In this document: positions 42,317 through 42,627 of the stretch, one piece after another
How the letters are laid out: each line of letters starts with the position of its first letter
Numbering within the stretch: position 1 is the first letter of the stretch
Assembly: GCA_041391505.1 (NCBI GenBank)
Contig: JAWKNW010000036.1
Span: 1-42,627, forward strand
Direction of reading: 5' to 3'
DNA: 42,627 bases
DNA from: Rhodothermales bacterium
Lineage (GTDB): Bacteria > Bacteroidota > Rhodothermia > Rhodothermales > JAHQVL01
Program-made: the position numbers and the translations under genes
Notes under the pieces: generated by a model
Seen by the model: only the letters and a program-made list of their open reading frames with translations
Told to the model about the DNA's origin: nothing
Databases searched by the model: none

Positions 42317-42438
42317 GGAGATCTCCCATCATGCGATCGAGCGGCTCAATGCAGGATGGCTATGCAGGGCTGCGTGGTCGGGATACCGGGTTGGGATGCC
42401 AGGCGGGTAATGACGAAAGCTCGTGCTGGTGCCTGCGT
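42317..42438. other. Intergenic, decayed repeat copy
   Basis: Holds the degenerate third copy of the 100-bp unit to about 42380, then unique sequence up to the stop of the leftward glycosyltransferase gene. No coding frame seen. Confidence 0.5.
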
Positions 42439-42627
42439 TTAGCGATCCAACGACGCGTACACGGCCCGCGTCTGTTCGCCGATGTCCTTCCAGGCATACC
42501 GCGTGGCGCTGATGTGCCGCGCCCGGGCGCCCATCATGTGCAGGTGATCCGGGTCGGCGATCGCATCGAGGATGCCGGACGCCAGCGCGGCCGGCGAGCC
42601 GCCCTCCACCAGCAACCCCGTCTCCCC
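42439..42627 (-). CDS. Glycosyltransferase family 4, C-terminal end (cut by window edge)
   Basis: The last 62 residues of a leftward gene whose start lies beyond the window. GETGLLVEGGSPAALASGI is the nucleotide-sugar binding end of GT-B family 4/1 glycosyltransferases (normally preceded by the E-x7-E motif). It is followed by a helix (MGARARHISATRYAWKDIGEQ) of the usual C-terminal type. Probably another polysaccharide assembly enzyme. Convergent with the NRPS operon across a 396-bp repeat-rich gap. Confidence 0.85.
   Translation of the reverse strand, partial: GETGLLVEGGSPAALASGILDAIADPDHLHMMGARARHISATRYAWKDIGEQTRAVYASLDR

Overview
The window is GC-rich (about 60-65 % by eye), densely coded bacterial DNA. 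The gene style fits the Bacteroidota/Rhodothermota side of the tree: a Y_Y_Y beta-propeller sensor, families of secreted Gfo/Idh/MocA proteins, DUF3500, a patatin fused to an outer-membrane barrel, and few Shine-Dalgarno sequences. A Rhodothermales-like organism is my best guess, but no rRNA or other marker gene confirms it. I saw no tRNA, rRNA, CRISPR array, transposase or integrase.

Region 1 (1-5664): the N-terminal part of a two-component-type sensor (cut by the window edge), a secreted DUF4097-like protein with its own intrinsic terminator, a secreted DUF3500 protein and a short-chain dehydrogenase. Region 2 (5676-11527) looks like a sugar or sugar-acid catabolic block: a UxuB-like dehydrogenase, a xylose-isomerase-type TIM barrel, two Gfo/Idh/MocA proteins and an enolase-superfamily dehydratase/epimerase. 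Region 3 (11863-15451): a patatin/BamA-type protein overlapping a beta-CASP metallo-beta-lactamase RNase.

Region 4 (15942-28165) is an exopolysaccharide locus: Wza-like exporter, BY-kinase/co-polymerase, priming sugar transferase, a WlbA-WlbB-WlbC-like trio for an acetamido sugar, a polysaccharide deacetylase, an unrecognised alpha-helical protein on the opposite strand, and a carbamoyltransferase-SxtJ-DUF5989 set.

Region 5 (28622-42042) is the most interesting part: four co-directional genes for a compact hybrid PKS-NRPS, FkbH-ACP / KS-AT / ACP-aminotransferase-C-A-PCP / C-PCP-TE. Read in order it suggests a glycerate-type starter, one malonate extension, conversion of the beta-ketone to a beta-amine, and condensation with glycine (the adenylation pocket reads as a Gly code). 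The last module has no A domain. Its thioesterase has unusual residues at all three catalytic-triad positions. A partial glycosyltransferase at 42439-42627 suggests polysaccharide genes resume beyond it, so the assembly line seems embedded in the polysaccharide locus.

The intergenic spaces hold a second theme: inverted arrays of 7-bp units in three sequence flavours (GGTTYAA, GGATGCA and GGTATGG types). They lie between genes at 7469-7562, 8811-8880, 9018-9253, 11561-11862 and 39201-39289. One supplies the start codon of an enzyme gene, and another forms a roughly 35-bp stem inside the NRPS operon. A different 100-bp tandem repeat with REP-like hairpins follows the last NRPS gene.
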